Assembly: GCF_030814715.1 (NCBI RefSeq)
Contig: NZ_JAUSVO010000006.1
Coordinates: 124,001 to 188,000, forward strand
Length of the DNA stretch: 64,000 nucleotides
From: Kaistia dalseonensis
GTDB lineage: Bacteria > Pseudomonadota > Alphaproteobacteria > Rhizobiales > Kaistiaceae
Reading direction: 5' to 3'
Shown: positions 9,543 through 19,491 of the stretch, in pieces
How the letters are laid out: each line of letters begins with the position of its first letter
Numbering within the stretch: the first letter of the stretch is position 1
Made by a program: the position numbers and the translations under genes
The notes under the pieces: generated by a model
The model's input: the letters and a program-made list of their open reading frames with translations, nothing else
What the model was told of the DNA's origin: nothing
The model's database searches: none

Positions 9543-10256
9543 ATGGACGATCCCATCCGCCTTGCTGCGCTCAATAATGCCGAATGGTGCGACGCGATCT
9601 GCCGCGCACATGGCCGGCCGTGCACCTTCGGCGACGCGCTCTGGTTCAACCGGCAGGCAACACCGCCCTTCTATCCGAACGCGGTCACGCTCGCCCGCGA
9701 CAGCCGGCCAGCGATCGAGCAGGCCCTGCCCTTGATCCAGGCCGGCGCCGGCGCGGCGTTTGCGATCAAGGACAGCTACCAGTCGCTCGATCTGAGGCCG
9801 CTCGGTTTTGATCCGCTGTTCGAGGCCGAATGGATCCTGCGCGCCCCCACTCCATCGACGGCCGATCGCGGCGATATCAGCTGGCGCGTCGTCGAGACGG
9901 AGCGGCAACTGGCCGCCTGGGAGACGGCCTGGGCAGGTGGTGTGGTCGACGAGCCGATCTTTCGCGTCGCCCTTTTGGCCGATCCGGCCGTGACGCTGAT
10001 CGCAGGTTTTGACGGTGACCACATCGTCGCCGGCGCGGCGCTCAATCGTTCGGCCGCAGCCATGGGCTGGTCCAATGTCTTCGCGCCGGAGGCCGATGGC
10101 CTTAGCCCGATCGCGGGCGCCCTCGCCTTCGCGACGACGCTCGCCGGCGATCTGCCGTTGGTCGGCTATGAGCATGGCGAAGCATTGGAAAAATCCATGG
10201 CGCTCGGCTTTGAACCCGTTGGCGGGCTGCGCATTTGGGCCTATCGACAGGCCTGA
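9543..10256 (+). CDS. conserved protein of unknown function, possibly GNAT-fold
   Basis: A 237-residue soluble protein. No catalytic signature is obvious, but the two-part layout, with a central segment about assessing value changes (WETAWAGG... VTLIAGFDGDHIVAGAALNRS) and a late YEHGEALEKSMALGFEPVGGLRIW, resembles acetyltransferase-fold proteins in which the last block matches the usual ...LGF strand. It sits 47 bases after the aldo-keto reductase and 30 bases before the next SDR, so it may belong to the same transcript. Function not assigned. Confidence 0.65.
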   Translation: MDDPIRLAALNNAEWCDAICRAHGRPCTFGDALWFNRQATPPFYPNAVTLARDSRPAIEQALPLIQAGAGAAFAIKDSYQSLDLRPLGFDPLFEAEWILRAPTPSTADRGDISWRVVETERQLAAWETAWAGGVVDEPIFRVALLADPAVTLIAGFDGDHIVAGAALNRSAAAMGWSNVFAPEADGLSPIAGALAFATTLAGDLPLVGYEHGEALEKSMALGFEPVGGLRIWAYRQA

Positions 10257-10286
10257 AAACCGCCCACGACACCAGCCGGAGCCGAC

Positions 10287-11015
10287 ATGTCCGAATTCCA
10301 CGACAAGCGCATTCTCATCACCGGCGCCGGCAAGGGCATAGGCCGGGCGACGGCGCTTCACTTCGCCGAACTGGGTGCGAAGGTCATCGCCATATCCCGC
10401 GACCCGCGCGATCTCGAGAGCCTTGCCGAGGAGATCGGCTGCGAGACCTTCGCCGTTGATCTCGCCGATGCGGACGCCACGCGCCGGGCCGCCTCGGCCG
10501 CGCAGCCGGTCGACTTTCTCGTCAACTGCGCCGGCACGACGACGCTCGAATCCTTCCTCGACACATCGGTCGAGAATTTCGATCACCTGATGGCCGTCAA
10601 TGTCCGCGCCGCCATGATCGTGGCGCAGGAAACGGCCCGCAACATGATCGCCCGGCAGCACCGGGGTGCCATCGTCAACGTCTCCTCGATCTCATCCTGG
10701 GTCGGCTTCCAGGATCACGCCAGCTATTGCGCCACCAAGGGCGCGCTCGACGCGCTGACCCGCGTGATGGCGAATGAACTCGGCCGGCACGGCATCCGCG
10801 TGAATGCGGTCAACCCGGTCGTGACGCTGACGCCGATGGCGGTGAAGGCGTGGAGCGATCCCGCGAAATCCGAACCCATGCTCAGCCGCATCCCGCTCGG
10901 CCGCTTCGTCGAGCCGAACGAAGTCGCGACCGCGATCGCCTATCTGCTCGGCAGCGGCGCCGCCATGGTCAACGGCATCACCATGCCGATCGATGGCGGC
11001 TTCATGGTGAACTGA
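10287..11015 (+). CDS. SDR-family oxidoreductase, L-xylulose reductase-like
   Basis: A 242-residue SDR with TGAGKGIG (about residues 12-19), NCAG, the serine pair in NVSSISSW and YCATK at the active site. The NPVVTLTPMAVKAWSDPAKS block and the C-terminal GRFVEPNEVATAIAYLL resemble dicarbonyl/L-xylulose reductases more than fatty-acid FabG enzymes. The physiological substrate is uncertain. The gene is 30 bases behind the unknown 237-aa gene and convergent with the cation antiporter gene. Confidence 0.87.
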   Translation: MSEFHDKRILITGAGKGIGRATALHFAELGAKVIAISRDPRDLESLAEEIGCETFAVDLADADATRRAASAAQPVDFLVNCAGTTTLESFLDTSVENFDHLMAVNVRAAMIVAQETARNMIARQHRGAIVNVSSISSWVGFQDHASYCATKGALDALTRVMANELGRHGIRVNAVNPVVTLTPMAVKAWSDPAKSEPMLSRIPLGRFVEPNEVATAIAYLLGSGAAMVNGITMPIDGGFMVN

Positions 11016-11057
11016 GGGTTTCCCCGCCCGACATCGACGCCGGGTCGATCCGGGAGC

Positions 11058-12824
11058 TCAATCGTCGATCGCGCGCGGACGGACGGTCGCCGGATCGCTG
11101 AAATCCTCGCGCAATTGCGCGCGGGCAGCCTCGCGCGCGACGGAGAGGCGCTGATCAATCGCGTCATCGGGCAGGCCGACATCCGCGAGGATCAGGCCCG
11201 CCAGCTGCAGGCTACCCTCCAGCGCCTCGGGCACGACATCCGTGGCGCCGAGGTCGAGCAGCGCGCGGGCATGGCCGAGGCTCCGGGCGCGCGCGTGAAC
11301 GACCGCATCGGGCCAGCGCTGCCGCACCGCGGCCACCATCTTTTCCGCCACCCCCGCGTCGTCGGGCGTCGCTACGAAGGAGCGGGCGCGGGCGCCGCCC
11401 AGCCGTTCCAGAATTTCGGGGCGCGTCGCATCGCCGAAAAACACAGTCTGGCCCTCCGCCTTGGCATGCTCGACATGCTCGGCGTTGAGATCGAGCCCGA
11501 CATAGGGGATGCCTTCGGCCTGGAGCAGATTGGCGACCGTAGCACCGAAACGGCCGAAGCCGCCGATGATCACATGGTCGGCATAGCCCTCATCGGCACT
11601 GACGCCATGGGCGCTCTGGTTTCTGCGTTTGTCGAGATAAGCCGCGAGCCGGGCGCCGATCACCCCGAGGAAGGGCGTCACGACCATGGACAGCGCGGCG
11701 ATCGTCGCCGCGAGGCGCGTCAGGTCCGGCGCGACCACATTGTCGCGCGCGGCCAGCGTGAAGACGACAAAGGCGAATTCGCCGGCGCCGGCCAGCACGA
11801 AGGTCGTCTCGATCGAGACGGAGCGCGGCATCCAGGCCAAGCGACAGGCGACATAGCCCGCGGCCAGCTTGATCGAAATCAGCAGGGCCAGCGCGCCGAG
11901 GACGAGCGGCAATTGCCCCATGACAGCAACGACGTCGATCGTCATGCCGACGGTCATGAAGAACAGGCCGAGGAAAAGATCGCGGAACGGCTCGATATCG
12001 ACATCGAGCTGATGGCGATATTCCGTCTCGCTCAGCAGCAGTCCGGCCAGGAATGCGCCAAGCGCGCCAGACAGACCGGCATGGGAGGTGATCGCGCCGG
12101 TTCCGACAATGATGAGCAGGGCCAGCGCAATCAGCAGAGTGCGGTTGCCGGTCGCCCCGGCGAGCCGCATCAACGGCTTGATGATGGTTCGGCCGATCAC
12201 GACGACCGCAACGACCACCACGGCCGCGAGCGCGATACCCTTGATGAGCGAGGCGCCGACGCTCGCCCCCTCCTGGCCCAGAATGCCGACGATGATGACG
12301 ATCGGCACAACCATCATGTCTTGCAGGATCAATACGCCGAGCGCCGTGCGGCCGACCGGTGCGCCGAGCCGCTGCCGCTCCACCAGAGACTGCGTCACGA
12401 TCGCCGTCGACGACAGCGCGAGCGCCATGCCGAACACCAGCGAATCGTCGAACTGGAAGCCGAGCGCTGCCGCAACGCCGTAGATCGCGGCCGTCGAGAG
12501 CGCGACCTGCAGCCCGCCGGCACCGACCATCAACCGCCCGACCGAGCCGAGCTTGGCGAAGGACAGTTCAAGCCCGATCGTGAAGAGAAGAAACATGATG
12601 CCGAGGTCGCCGAGACCCTGCATCACGCTCGCATCCTTGATCGTCGCATAGCCGAAGATCGGATAGAGCGGCACCAGATGGCCGAATCCGCCCGGACCGA
12701 CGGCGATGCCGGCGATCAGGAAGCCCAGGACGACCCCGAGCTTCAAATGCTGGAAAAGCGGCACGACGATGCCGGCCGCAATCAGGAAGACCAGCAGCTG
12801 CCGGGCATCCACGACGTGTTCCAT
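11058..12824 (-). CDS. CPA2-family monovalent cation:proton antiporter with TrkA-N domain
   Basis: A 588-residue inner-membrane protein: about twelve helices from residue 7 to about 390 (Na/H exchanger domain) followed by a cytosolic Rossmann TrkA-N domain beginning at IIGGFGRFG, with the usual GDATRPEILERLG. The architecture is that of YbaL/KefB-type K+/H+ antiporters. The start at 12824 is preceded by a strong GGGGGAGGG site; the in-frame extension upstream is inside alaS and is rejected. It follows alaS by 28 bases on the same strand. Confidence 0.9.
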   Translation of the reverse strand: MEHVVDARQLLVFLIAAGIVVPLFQHLKLGVVLGFLIAGIAVGPGGFGHLVPLYPIFGYATIKDASVMQGLGDLGIMFLLFTIGLELSFAKLGSVGRLMVGAGGLQVALSTAAIYGVAAALGFQFDDSLVFGMALALSSTAIVTQSLVERQRLGAPVGRTALGVLILQDMMVVPIVIIVGILGQEGASVGASLIKGIALAAVVVVAVVVIGRTIIKPLMRLAGATGNRTLLIALALLIIVGTGAITSHAGLSGALGAFLAGLLLSETEYRHQLDVDIEPFRDLFLGLFFMTVGMTIDVVAVMGQLPLVLGALALLISIKLAAGYVACRLAWMPRSVSIETTFVLAGAGEFAFVVFTLAARDNVVAPDLTRLAATIAALSMVVTPFLGVIGARLAAYLDKRRNQSAHGVSADEGYADHVIIGGFGRFGATVANLLQAEGIPYVGLDLNAEHVEHAKAEGQTVFFGDATRPEILERLGGARARSFVATPDDAGVAEKMVAAVRQRWPDAVVHARARSLGHARALLDLGATDVVPEALEGSLQLAGLILADVGLPDDAIDQRLSVAREAARAQLREDFSDPATVRPRAIDD

Positions 12825-12852
12825 GCCGCCCTCCCCCTGGTCGGCACAGGCC

Positions 12853-15501
12853 TCAAGCGGCCAACACTGTCTCGATTGCGGCGAGCGCTTCACCGGCCCG
12901 GGCGCCATCGGGGCCGCCGGCCTGTGCCATGTCGGGCCTGCCACCGCCGCCCTTGCCGCCGAGCACCTCGGAACCGGCGCGGACGAGATCGACCGCATTG
13001 TAGCGCCCGAGCAGATCCTCGCTCACACCGACGACCAGCGCGGCCTTGCCATCATCCGAGACGCCGACAAAGGCGACGATGCCGGAACCGACCGACTTCT
13101 TCGCATCGTCGACGAGCCCCTTCAGATCCTTGGGCGCAATACCTTCCACGACGCGGCCGAGATAGCGCACCGAGCCGACCTCGCGCACGCCATCGCCGGC
13201 CGCCTGTCCGCCACCGCCGAGCGCCAGCTTCTTCTTGGCATCGGCCAGCTCTTTCTCAAGCCGGCGGCGCTCCTCGACCAGAATCGCGACGCGTTCGGCA
13301 GCCTCTTCCGGGCGCACCTTCAGCGCGGCCGCAACGGCCTTGAGGCGCTTGTCCTGCGTCTCCAGATAATCGCGGGCCGCCTTGCCCGTCAGCGCCTCGA
13401 CGCGGCGCACGCCAGCGGCGACCGCACTTTCGCCGACCAGCGTCACGAGGCCGATCTCGCCGGTGCGGCCCACATGCGTGCCGCCGCAGAGCTCGACCGA
13501 ATAGGGCTTGCCGTCCCGCTCACCCATGGTGACCACGCGGACTTCATCGCCATATTTCTCGCCGAACAGCGCCATGGCGCCGGAGCCCATGGCCTCGTCG
13601 CGATCCATCAGCCGCGTTACGACCGGCGCATCCTGCAACACGACGGCATTGGCGATGTCCTCGATCGTTCCGAGCTCTGTCTCGTCGATCGGCTTCGGAT
13701 GGCTGAAATCGAAGCGCAGCCGGTCGGGGGCAACGAGCGAGCCCTTCTGCGCGACATGATCGCCGAGAACGGTGCGCAGCGCCGCATGGAGCAGATGGGT
13801 CGCCGAATGGTTCGAGCGGATCGCGCCGCGACGCGCATGATCGACGGAGAGGCGAACCGCGTCGCCCATCTCCACCGTGCCCTGCTCGACCTTGCCGATA
13901 TGCACGAAGAGGCCGTCGGCCTTCTTCTGGGTGTCCTCGATCGCGATGATCGCGCCCTGTTCGGTCTCGATGCGACCGGCATCACCAACCTGGCCACCCG
14001 ATTCGCCATAGAACGGGGTCTGGTTGACGACGATCGAAACCGGCTCGCCGGCCGACGCGCTCTCGATCTCGGCGCCGTCGCGCACCAGCGCCAGCACCTT
14101 GCCCTCGGCAGCCTCAGCCGAATAGCCGAGGAATTCCGTGGCGCCCAGACGATCGCGCAGAGGATACCAGACGGTCTCGGTTGCGGTGTCGCCGGAGCCG
14201 GACCAATTGGCGCGCGCTTCGGCCTTCTGCCGCTCCATCGCGGACTGGAAGGTGTCGGTATCGACGCCAATGCCGCGCGCGCGCAGGGCATCCTGCGTCA
14301 GGTCGAGCGGGAAACCGTAAGTGTCATAGAGCTTGAATGCCGTCTCGCCATCGAGCGTCGAGCCTTCGGCAAAGCCCGACGTCGCCTCGTCGAGCAGCGT
14401 CAGGCCGCGCGCCAGCGTGCGGCGGAAGCGGATTTCCTCGAGCCGCAGCGTCTCCGTGATCAGCGGCTCCGCGCGCACGAGCTCCGGATAGGCCTGGCCC
14501 ATCTCACGCACTAGCGCCGGCACGAGCCGCCAGAGCAGCGGATCGGCTGCGCCCAGGATATGGGCGTGGCGCATGGCGCGGCGCATGATGCGGCGCAGCA
14601 CATAGCCGCGGCCTTCATTAGACGGCAGCACGCCATCGGCGATCAGGAAGCTCGATGCGCGCAGATGATCGGCGATGATGCGGTGGCTCGCACGTGCGGC
14701 ACCTTCCGCCGGCACGCCCGTCGCCTCGACTGAAGCGCGGATCAGCGCCCTGAAGAGGTCGATATCATAATTGTCGTGAACGCCCTGCAACACGGCGGCG
14801 ACGCGCTCGAGACCCATGCCGGTATCGATCGAGGGCTTGGGGAGCGGAACACGGTTTCCCGGCGCGATCTGCTCATACTGCATGAAGACGAGATTCCAGA
14901 TCTCGATGAAGCGGTCGCCATCCTCCTCCGGGCTGCCGGGCGGGCCACCGGGAATGTGATCGCCATGGTCGTAGAAAATTTCCGAGCACGGGCCGCACGG
15001 GCCGGTATCGCCCATCTGCCAGAAATTGTCCGAGGTCGGGATGCGGATGATCTTCTCATCCGCAAGGCCGGCGATCTTCTTCCAGAGATCGAACGCCTCG
15101 TCGTCGGTGTGATAGACGGTGACGAGGAGCTTGTCCTTCGGCAGGCCGAATTCCTTCGTGATCAGCGTCCAGGCGAGCTCGATCGCCCGTTCCTTGAAAT
15201 AATCGCCGAAAGAGAAATTACCGAGCATCTCGAAGAAGGTGTGATGGCGGGCCGTGTAGCCGACATTGTCGAGATCATTGTGCTTGCCACCGGCACGGAC
15301 GCATTTCTGCGACGTGGTCGCGCGCGGATAGGGCGCGCCGATCCGGCCGGTGAAATAATCCTTGAACTGCACCATGCCGGCATTGGTGAACATCAGCGTC
15401 GGATCGTTGCGCGGTACCAGCGGGCTCGATGGCACGACCTCGTGACCGTTCTTCTGGAAGAAGCCGAGATAAGCCGACCGGATGTCGTTGACGCTGCTCA
15501 T
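12853..15501 (-). CDS. alaS: alanyl-tRNA synthetase
   Basis: An 882-residue class II synthetase that charges tRNA-Ala. The N-terminal [19 protein letters not shown] and motif 2-like [18 protein letters not shown] are intact. The editing domain carries [13 protein letters not shown] (zinc-binding HxxxH) and CGGTHV, and the C-terminal oligomerisation domain is complete to the stop. Length matches the family. The start at 15501 ([13 protein letters not shown]) is the family start; the in-frame extension to 15723 is not supported. Confidence 0.96.
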   Translation of the reverse strand: MSSVNDIRSAYLGFFQKNGHEVVPSSPLVPRNDPTLMFTNAGMVQFKDYFTGRIGAPYPRATTSQKCVRAGGKHNDLDNVGYTARHHTFFEMLGNFSFGDYFKERAIELAWTLITKEFGLPKDKLLVTVYHTDDEAFDLWKKIAGLADEKIIRIPTSDNFWQMGDTGPCGPCSEIFYDHGDHIPGGPPGSPEEDGDRFIEIWNLVFMQYEQIAPGNRVPLPKPSIDTGMGLERVAAVLQGVHDNYDIDLFRALIRASVEATGVPAEGAARASHRIIADHLRASSFLIADGVLPSNEGRGYVLRRIMRRAMRHAHILGAADPLLWRLVPALVREMGQAYPELVRAEPLITETLRLEEIRFRRTLARGLTLLDEATSGFAEGSTLDGETAFKLYDTYGFPLDLTQDALRARGIGVDTDTFQSAMERQKAEARANWSGSGDTATETVWYPLRDRLGATEFLGYSAEAAEGKVLALVRDGAEIESASAGEPVSIVVNQTPFYGESGGQVGDAGRIETEQGAIIAIEDTQKKADGLFVHIGKVEQGTVEMGDAVRLSVDHARRGAIRSNHSATHLLHAALRTVLGDHVAQKGSLVAPDRLRFDFSHPKPIDETELGTIEDIANAVVLQDAPVVTRLMDRDEAMGSGAMALFGEKYGDEVRVVTMGERDGKPYSVELCGGTHVGRTGEIGLVTLVGESAVAAGVRRVEALTGKAARDYLETQDKRLKAVAAALKVRPEEAAERVAILVEERRRLEKELADAKKKLALGGGGQAAGDGVREVGSVRYLGRVVEGIAPKDLKGLVDDAKKSVGSGIVAFVGVSDDGKAALVVGVSEDLLGRYNAVDLVRAGSEVLGGKGGGGRPDMAQAGGPDGARAGEALAAIETVLAA

Positions 15502-15874
15502 GAACCGAACCGCCTGATACGAAAAAGGGTGGAGCCGCATCGATGCGGCTCCACCGAAAAAAGATAGTGGGCGTTTGTAGCGAGCGACCGCGGGGCTGTC
15601 CAGAAAACGCGTGTGGGGCCAAGCCCTCTGGCGCCCAAAGCGCGAAATTTCACCCGATATGACTGACGAAAGCCTCACGCGCGATGCGGCAATCCGGGTA
15701 AACGACTCCGATCCCGCCCCCACTGAGCCCCGACCGCCGGCAGATCGCGCGGTCGGTACCGTGGCGCCCGCATGGCCCCGCTAACCACACGACGCCGGCC
15801 GTCGCACGCTCCCGACACAAAACCGCCGGCTCACTGGCCGGCGGTTTCACGACGAAAAGAAGGGTGGTCGCCTG
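15502..15874. other. intergenic region between alaS and recA
   Basis: 373 bases with no convincing gene. The recA-proximal end holds the recA terminator (listed separately); the alaS-proximal end must hold the alaS promoter, but I see no clear -35/-10 pair and no T-box-like or other recognised leader. Confidence 0.6.
15820..15847 (-). terminator. Rho-independent terminator of recA
   Basis: On the minus strand a perfect 10-bp stem (arms 15838-15847 and 15820-15829, loop of 8) is followed by TTTTG. It starts 27 bases after the recA stop and ends the recA transcript before alaS. Confidence 0.85.
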
Positions 15875-16966
15875 TCAGGCTTCCATGGCGCCGTCGGAAT
15901 CCTCTTCGCTGTCCGGACCACCATTGGTCAGCAACTGGTCGGCGATGAGGCCGGCATTCTGGCGGATCGCCTGCTCGATCGTCTTGGCGATCTCGACATT
16001 CTCGCGCAGGAAGTTCTTGGCGTTCTCGCGCCCCTGGCCGAGCCGCTGGCTGTCATAGGAGAACCAGGCGCCCGACTTCTCGACGATGCCAGCCTTGACG
16101 CCGAGATCGATCAGCTCGCCGACCTTCGACACGCCTTCGCCATACATGATGTCGAATTCGACCTGCTTGAAGGGCGGGGCCAGCTTGTTCTTGACGACCT
16201 TGACGCGGGTCTGGTTGCCCACGACCTCGTCGCGCTCCTTGATCGCGCCGATGCGGCGAATGTCGAGGCGGACCGACGCGTAGAACTTCAGCGCATTACC
16301 GCCGGTGGTCGTCTCGGGATTGCCGAACATCACACCGATCTTCATGCGGATCTGGTTGATGAAGATCACCATGGTGTTCGACTTGGAGATCGACGCGGTG
16401 AGCTTGCGCAGCGCCTGGCTCATCAAGCGCGCCTGGAGACCCGGCAGGCTGTCGCCCATTTCGCCCTCGATTTCGGCGCGCGGCGTCAAGGCCGCGACCG
16501 AATCGACCACCAGCACGTCGATCGCGCCGGAGCGGACCAGCGTGTCGGTGATCTCGAGCGCCTGCTCGCCCGTATCGGGCTGCGAAATCAGGAGATCGTC
16601 GAGATTGACGCCGAGCTTGCGCGCATAGATCGGATCAAGCGCATGCTCCGCATCGACGAAGGCGCAAATGCCGCCATTCTTCTGCGCTTCCGCGATGGTG
16701 TGCAGCGCGAGCGTGGTCTTGCCCGAGGATTCCGGCCCGTAGATCTCGACGATGCGGCCCCGCGGCAGGCCGCCAATGCCGAGCGCTATATCGAGCCCGA
16801 GCGAGCCCGTCGGAACGGTTCCGACTTCCACGATCTTGTTGTTCAGGCCGAGGCGCATGATCGACCCTTTGCCGAATGCGCGCTCGATCTGACCAAGCGC
16901 CGCGTCGAGCGCCTTCGACTTGTCCATTGTAACCCCTTCGACGAGACGGAGAGAAGCTTGTGACAT
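15875..16966 (-). CDS. recA: recombinase RecA
   Basis: A 363-residue RecA, the ATP-dependent strand-exchange protein and LexA co-protease of the SOS response. Walker A is GPESSGKTT, Walker B is [10 protein letters not shown], and the L1/L2 DNA-binding loops (GEMGDS, and [17 protein letters not shown] preceded by GNPETTTGG) are intact. The start at 16966 ([11 protein letters not shown]) matches rhizobial RecA N-termini; an ATG at residue 14 (MDKSKAL) is an alternative. The acidic C-terminal tail is present. A LexA-box-like site lies about 50 bases upstream. Confidence 0.97.
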   Translation of the reverse strand: MSQASLRLVEGVTMDKSKALDAALGQIERAFGKGSIMRLGLNNKIVEVGTVPTGSLGLDIALGIGGLPRGRIVEIYGPESSGKTTLALHTIAEAQKNGGICAFVDAEHALDPIYARKLGVNLDDLLISQPDTGEQALEITDTLVRSGAIDVLVVDSVAALTPRAEIEGEMGDSLPGLQARLMSQALRKLTASISKSNTMVIFINQIRMKIGVMFGNPETTTGGNALKFYASVRLDIRRIGAIKERDEVVGNQTRVKVVKNKLAPPFKQVEFDIMYGEGVSKVGELIDLGVKAGIVEKSGAWFSYDSQRLGQGRENAKNFLRENVEIAKTIEQAIRQNAGLIADQLLTNGGPDSEEDSDGAMEA

Positions 16967-17016
16967 CCCGACGATCCTTATTTCACACAGCCCAGAGTCG
17001 ATCAAACACAGACAAT

Positions 17017-17031
17017 GTACATGTTTTGTTC
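17017..17031. promoter_or_regulatory. probable LexA (SOS) operator upstream of recA
   Basis: GTAC-N7-GTTC with a T-rich spacer differs by one base from the alphaproteobacterial LexA box GTTC-N7-GTTC. On the minus strand it overlaps a possible recA promoter (TTGCGA, 16-base spacer, TACATT). An adjacent inverted repeat TTTGTTCT/AGAACAAA occupies 17025-17032 and 17041-17048. LexA control of recA is established in this class; its occurrence here is an inference from the motif. Confidence 0.65.
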
Positions 17032-17239
17032 TCATTCGCAAGAACAAACGACCGAAGCTGCCGAACGGGAACGTGCCATCTCTTCCCTTGCGTCAATCGG
17101 ATTGAATCACAGGCAGCGCGGCGACGGGGCTTGCGCGCCGGGGCGCCGATCGGCCATGGTCCGCCGCTTCCCGATCGGCCCGCCCGCGCCCTTGTTGCGG
17201 CGGGCTGAACCGATCTTTCGTGCGACACCGGTGACAGCC

Positions 17240-18151
17240 ATGCTTGAAACGACCAGCCTCATCCTCTCAGACGAAGTCGCCACCGCCAAGGCGGCCGGCA
17301 AGCCCATCGTTGCGCTCGAGACGACCATTGTCACCCATGGCATGCCCTATCCCGAGAACATCGCCACCGCGCTCGCCGTCGAAGATATCGTGCGCGCCGC
17401 CGGCGCCGTTCCGGCGACCATCGCGATCATGGACGGCAAGATCCGCGTCGGGCTGACGGCCGAGGAGCTGGAGCGGCTCGCCGGCCTCAAGAACGTCATG
17501 AAGCTTTCCCGCGCCGATCTCGCCTTCGCGCTTTCGACCGGCCGTCCTGGTGCTACGACGGTCGCCGCGACCATGATCGCGGCCGATCTCGCCGGCATCC
17601 GCGTCTTCGCGACCGGGGGCATTGGCGGCGTCCATCGCGGCGCCGAGACCAGCTTCGACGTCTCCGCCGACCTGCACGAACTGGCGCGCACGCCGGTCGC
17701 GGTGGTCTGCGCCGGCGCCAAGGCGCTGCTCGATATTCCCAAGACGCTGGAAGTGCTGGAAACGCTCGGCGTGCCCGTCGTCACCTATGGCCAGGACGAG
17801 CTGCCCGCCTTCTGGTCGCGCCAGAGCGGCCTGCCCTCGCCGCTCCGTCTCGACGCGGCCGGCGAGATCGCCGCCTTCATCGCCAAGCGCGACGAACTCG
17901 GCCTCGCGGGCGGTGTGCTGGTGGCCAATCCGGTGCCGGCAGCCGACGAGATCCCGGCCGACGAAATGAGGGCCTATATCGAGCAGGCGATCATTGATGC
18001 CGAGCGCGACAAGATCCGCGCCAAGTCCGTGACGCCCTATGTGCTCGGCCGCATCCTTGAGCTCACCGCCGGGCGCAGCCTCGTCACCAATATCGCGCTG
18101 GTGAAGAACAATGCCCGCCTCGCCGCTGAGATTGCGGCGGCGCTCGCCTGA
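17240..18151 (+). CDS. psuG: pseudouridine-5'-phosphate glycosidase
   Basis: A 303-residue PsuG, which reversibly splits pseudouridine 5'-phosphate into uracil and ribose 5-phosphate. Family blocks are clear: ALETTIVTHGMPYPEN (about residues 24-39), the catalytic-lysine segment NVMKLSRADL, TTVAATMIAA, ATGGIGGVHRGAE and the C-terminal SVTPYVLGRILELT. The start at 17240 gives the family N-terminus; the much longer in-frame extension upstream crosses the recA promoter and is rejected. No pseudouridine kinase is adjacent, which is usual for scattered rhizobial copies or means psuK is elsewhere. Confidence 0.93.
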   Translation: MLETTSLILSDEVATAKAAGKPIVALETTIVTHGMPYPENIATALAVEDIVRAAGAVPATIAIMDGKIRVGLTAEELERLAGLKNVMKLSRADLAFALSTGRPGATTVAATMIAADLAGIRVFATGGIGGVHRGAETSFDVSADLHELARTPVAVVCAGAKALLDIPKTLEVLETLGVPVVTYGQDELPAFWSRQSGLPSPLRLDAAGEIAAFIAKRDELGLAGGVLVANPVPAADEIPADEMRAYIEQAIIDAERDKIRAKSVTPYVLGRILELTAGRSLVTNIALVKNNARLAAEIAAALA

Positions 18152-18167
18152 TCTGTCCGCTTGCCTC

Positions 18168-18193
18168 GCGCCGGCCGCCCTGGTGGCCGGCGT
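18168..18193. terminator. hairpin between convergent psuG and methyltransferase genes
   Basis: CGCCGGCC at 18169-18176 pairs with GGCCGGCG at 18185-18192, with further pairing inside the loop. No T-run; it may end or protect both convergent transcripts. Confidence 0.4.
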
Positions 18194-19047
18194 CAGGCCT
18201 TGACCGCCGAGACCACATGACCCGCCGATGAGCGGTCGAGCGGCGATGCAACACCGAGATAGGCCTTGCCGAGATCGGGCCCGGCGAGATCTTCAACCGC
18301 CGTGAAGCCGAGATCGGCGAGGCGTCGTGCCAGATCCTCGGGCTTGAAGAAACTGACGAAGGGCTCGCCCAGACCCGCAACGCGGCCGGCCAGCGTCTGG
18401 AAGGCGAGGCGCTGCAACTGGCCGAGCCGGTCGGGCTGCAGCGCATAGTCGAACACCACCTCCGAACCGGATGGCCGCGCGGCGATGATGCGAAGCGTCG
18501 CGAAGATCGCCTCCTCGGTCAGATAGGGCACGACGCCCAGCCAGGAAAAGAAAGCCGGCTCGTCGGGAGCGAGCCCGGCCGCCGCGAGCCGCTCGTCCAG
18601 CGCCTCGGTCGCGAAATCAATCGGCACGAAGACGACATCCGGCGGTATCGCAATGCCCGTTGCCGTGAGTTGCTGCTTCTTCCAGGCCTGCGTCGCGGGA
18701 CGGTCGACCTCATAGACCCGAAGCCCGTCACCCGCGAAGCGATTGCGATAGGCGAAGGTGTCGAGGCCGGCGCCGAGCACGACATAGCGCCGGATGCCGC
18801 GGGCGACAGCAGCGGCAAGCCTGTCCTCGGCATAGCGGCTGCGGGCCGCCAGGAAAAAGCGCAGCGCTGCGCCGCCCGGCGAATCCGCGCGCGAAAGCTC
18901 GTCGCGTGCGAGCGTCGAACCGCGATCACCGCCGATAATGGTGAGTGCCAGCGGATCCTCGAACACCAGCGGCTTGTCGAGCAATTGATGCGCCGCCCGG
19001 CGTATGGCGGTGCGGAAGGCCGTGGCGCTCGGCTGTCCTTCGATCAA
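18193..19047 (-). CDS. SAM-dependent methyltransferase, leucine carboxyl methyltransferase-like family
   Basis: A 284-residue protein of the LCM/TIGR00027 methyltransferase family. Signatures are RYVVLGAGLDTFAYR (SAM-binding, about residues 86-100), the VYEVDRPATQAWKK block and FFSWLGVVPYLTEEAI. The eukaryotic relatives methylate protein C-termini, but many bacterial members act on small molecules, so the substrate is unknown. It begins 3 bases after the stop of the small exported protein gene and is likely co-transcribed with it. Confidence 0.85.
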   Translation of the reverse strand: MIEGQPSATAFRTAIRRAAHQLLDKPLVFEDPLALTIIGGDRGSTLARDELSRADSPGGAALRFFLAARSRYAEDRLAAAVARGIRRYVVLGAGLDTFAYRNRFAGDGLRVYEVDRPATQAWKKQQLTATGIAIPPDVVFVPIDFATEALDERLAAAGLAPDEPAFFSWLGVVPYLTEEAIFATLRIIAARPSGSEVVFDYALQPDRLGQLQRLAFQTLAGRVAGLGEPFVSFFKPEDLARRLADLGFTAVEDLAGPDLGKAYLGVASPLDRSSAGHVVSAVKA

Positions 19048-19050
19048 GTG

Positions 19051-19428
19051 CTACTCCATGCAACCGAAATTGGTGAGCATCTTCTTCGTGTCCTCTGCCG
19101 ACAGCATGTCGCCTTGCTTCCGTTCATCCGGGAGCATCAGCAACGACGTCTTGCCATCGGGGTCGACGATCACATGAAAGGGCTGGAACGGCTGGCCCTT
19201 GCCGGGACTGACGCTGCCGCAATAGCCGTGGCCGTTCCGGGCCAGCGATTTCTTGTCTATGCTGATCTCGAAGCCGGCCGGCAGATGGAGCTCGCGTTCC
19301 AAGGCCGATGCAATGGCGGCCTCTATCTCGGGCGCCGGATGCGAATTGCCGACATAGATCTGCCCAAAGGCGAGGCTCGGCGCCAGGCAAAGCGCCCCCG
19401 CCGCCAAGAGTGCCCATCGTGACCACAT
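19051..19428 (-). CDS. small exported protein, unknown function
   Basis: A 125-residue protein with a signal peptide (MWSRWALLAAGALCLAPSLAFG) and two cysteines in the mature part (CGSVSP and the C-terminal FGCME) that could form a disulfide. The start at 19428 has a GGGGAG site at proper spacing; ATGs 21 and 60 bases further upstream do not. It precedes the LCM-type methyltransferase gene by 3 bases. No family recognised. Confidence 0.65.
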   Translation of the reverse strand: MWSRWALLAAGALCLAPSLAFGQIYVGNSHPAPEIEAAIASALERELHLPAGFEISIDKKSLARNGHGYCGSVSPGKGQPFQPFHVIVDPDGKTSLLMLPDERKQGDMLSAEDTKKMLTNFGCME

Positions 19429-19491
19429 AGCTCCCCGCCCTCCGATCATGTGCAGGCGACAGTCAGACGGTTTCACGGGCGGACGCAAGCC

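Noticed and set aside
15502-15819. Possible T-box or other riboswitch upstream of alaS
   Set aside because: No recognisable conserved core or antiterminator; T-boxes are not expected in this lineage.
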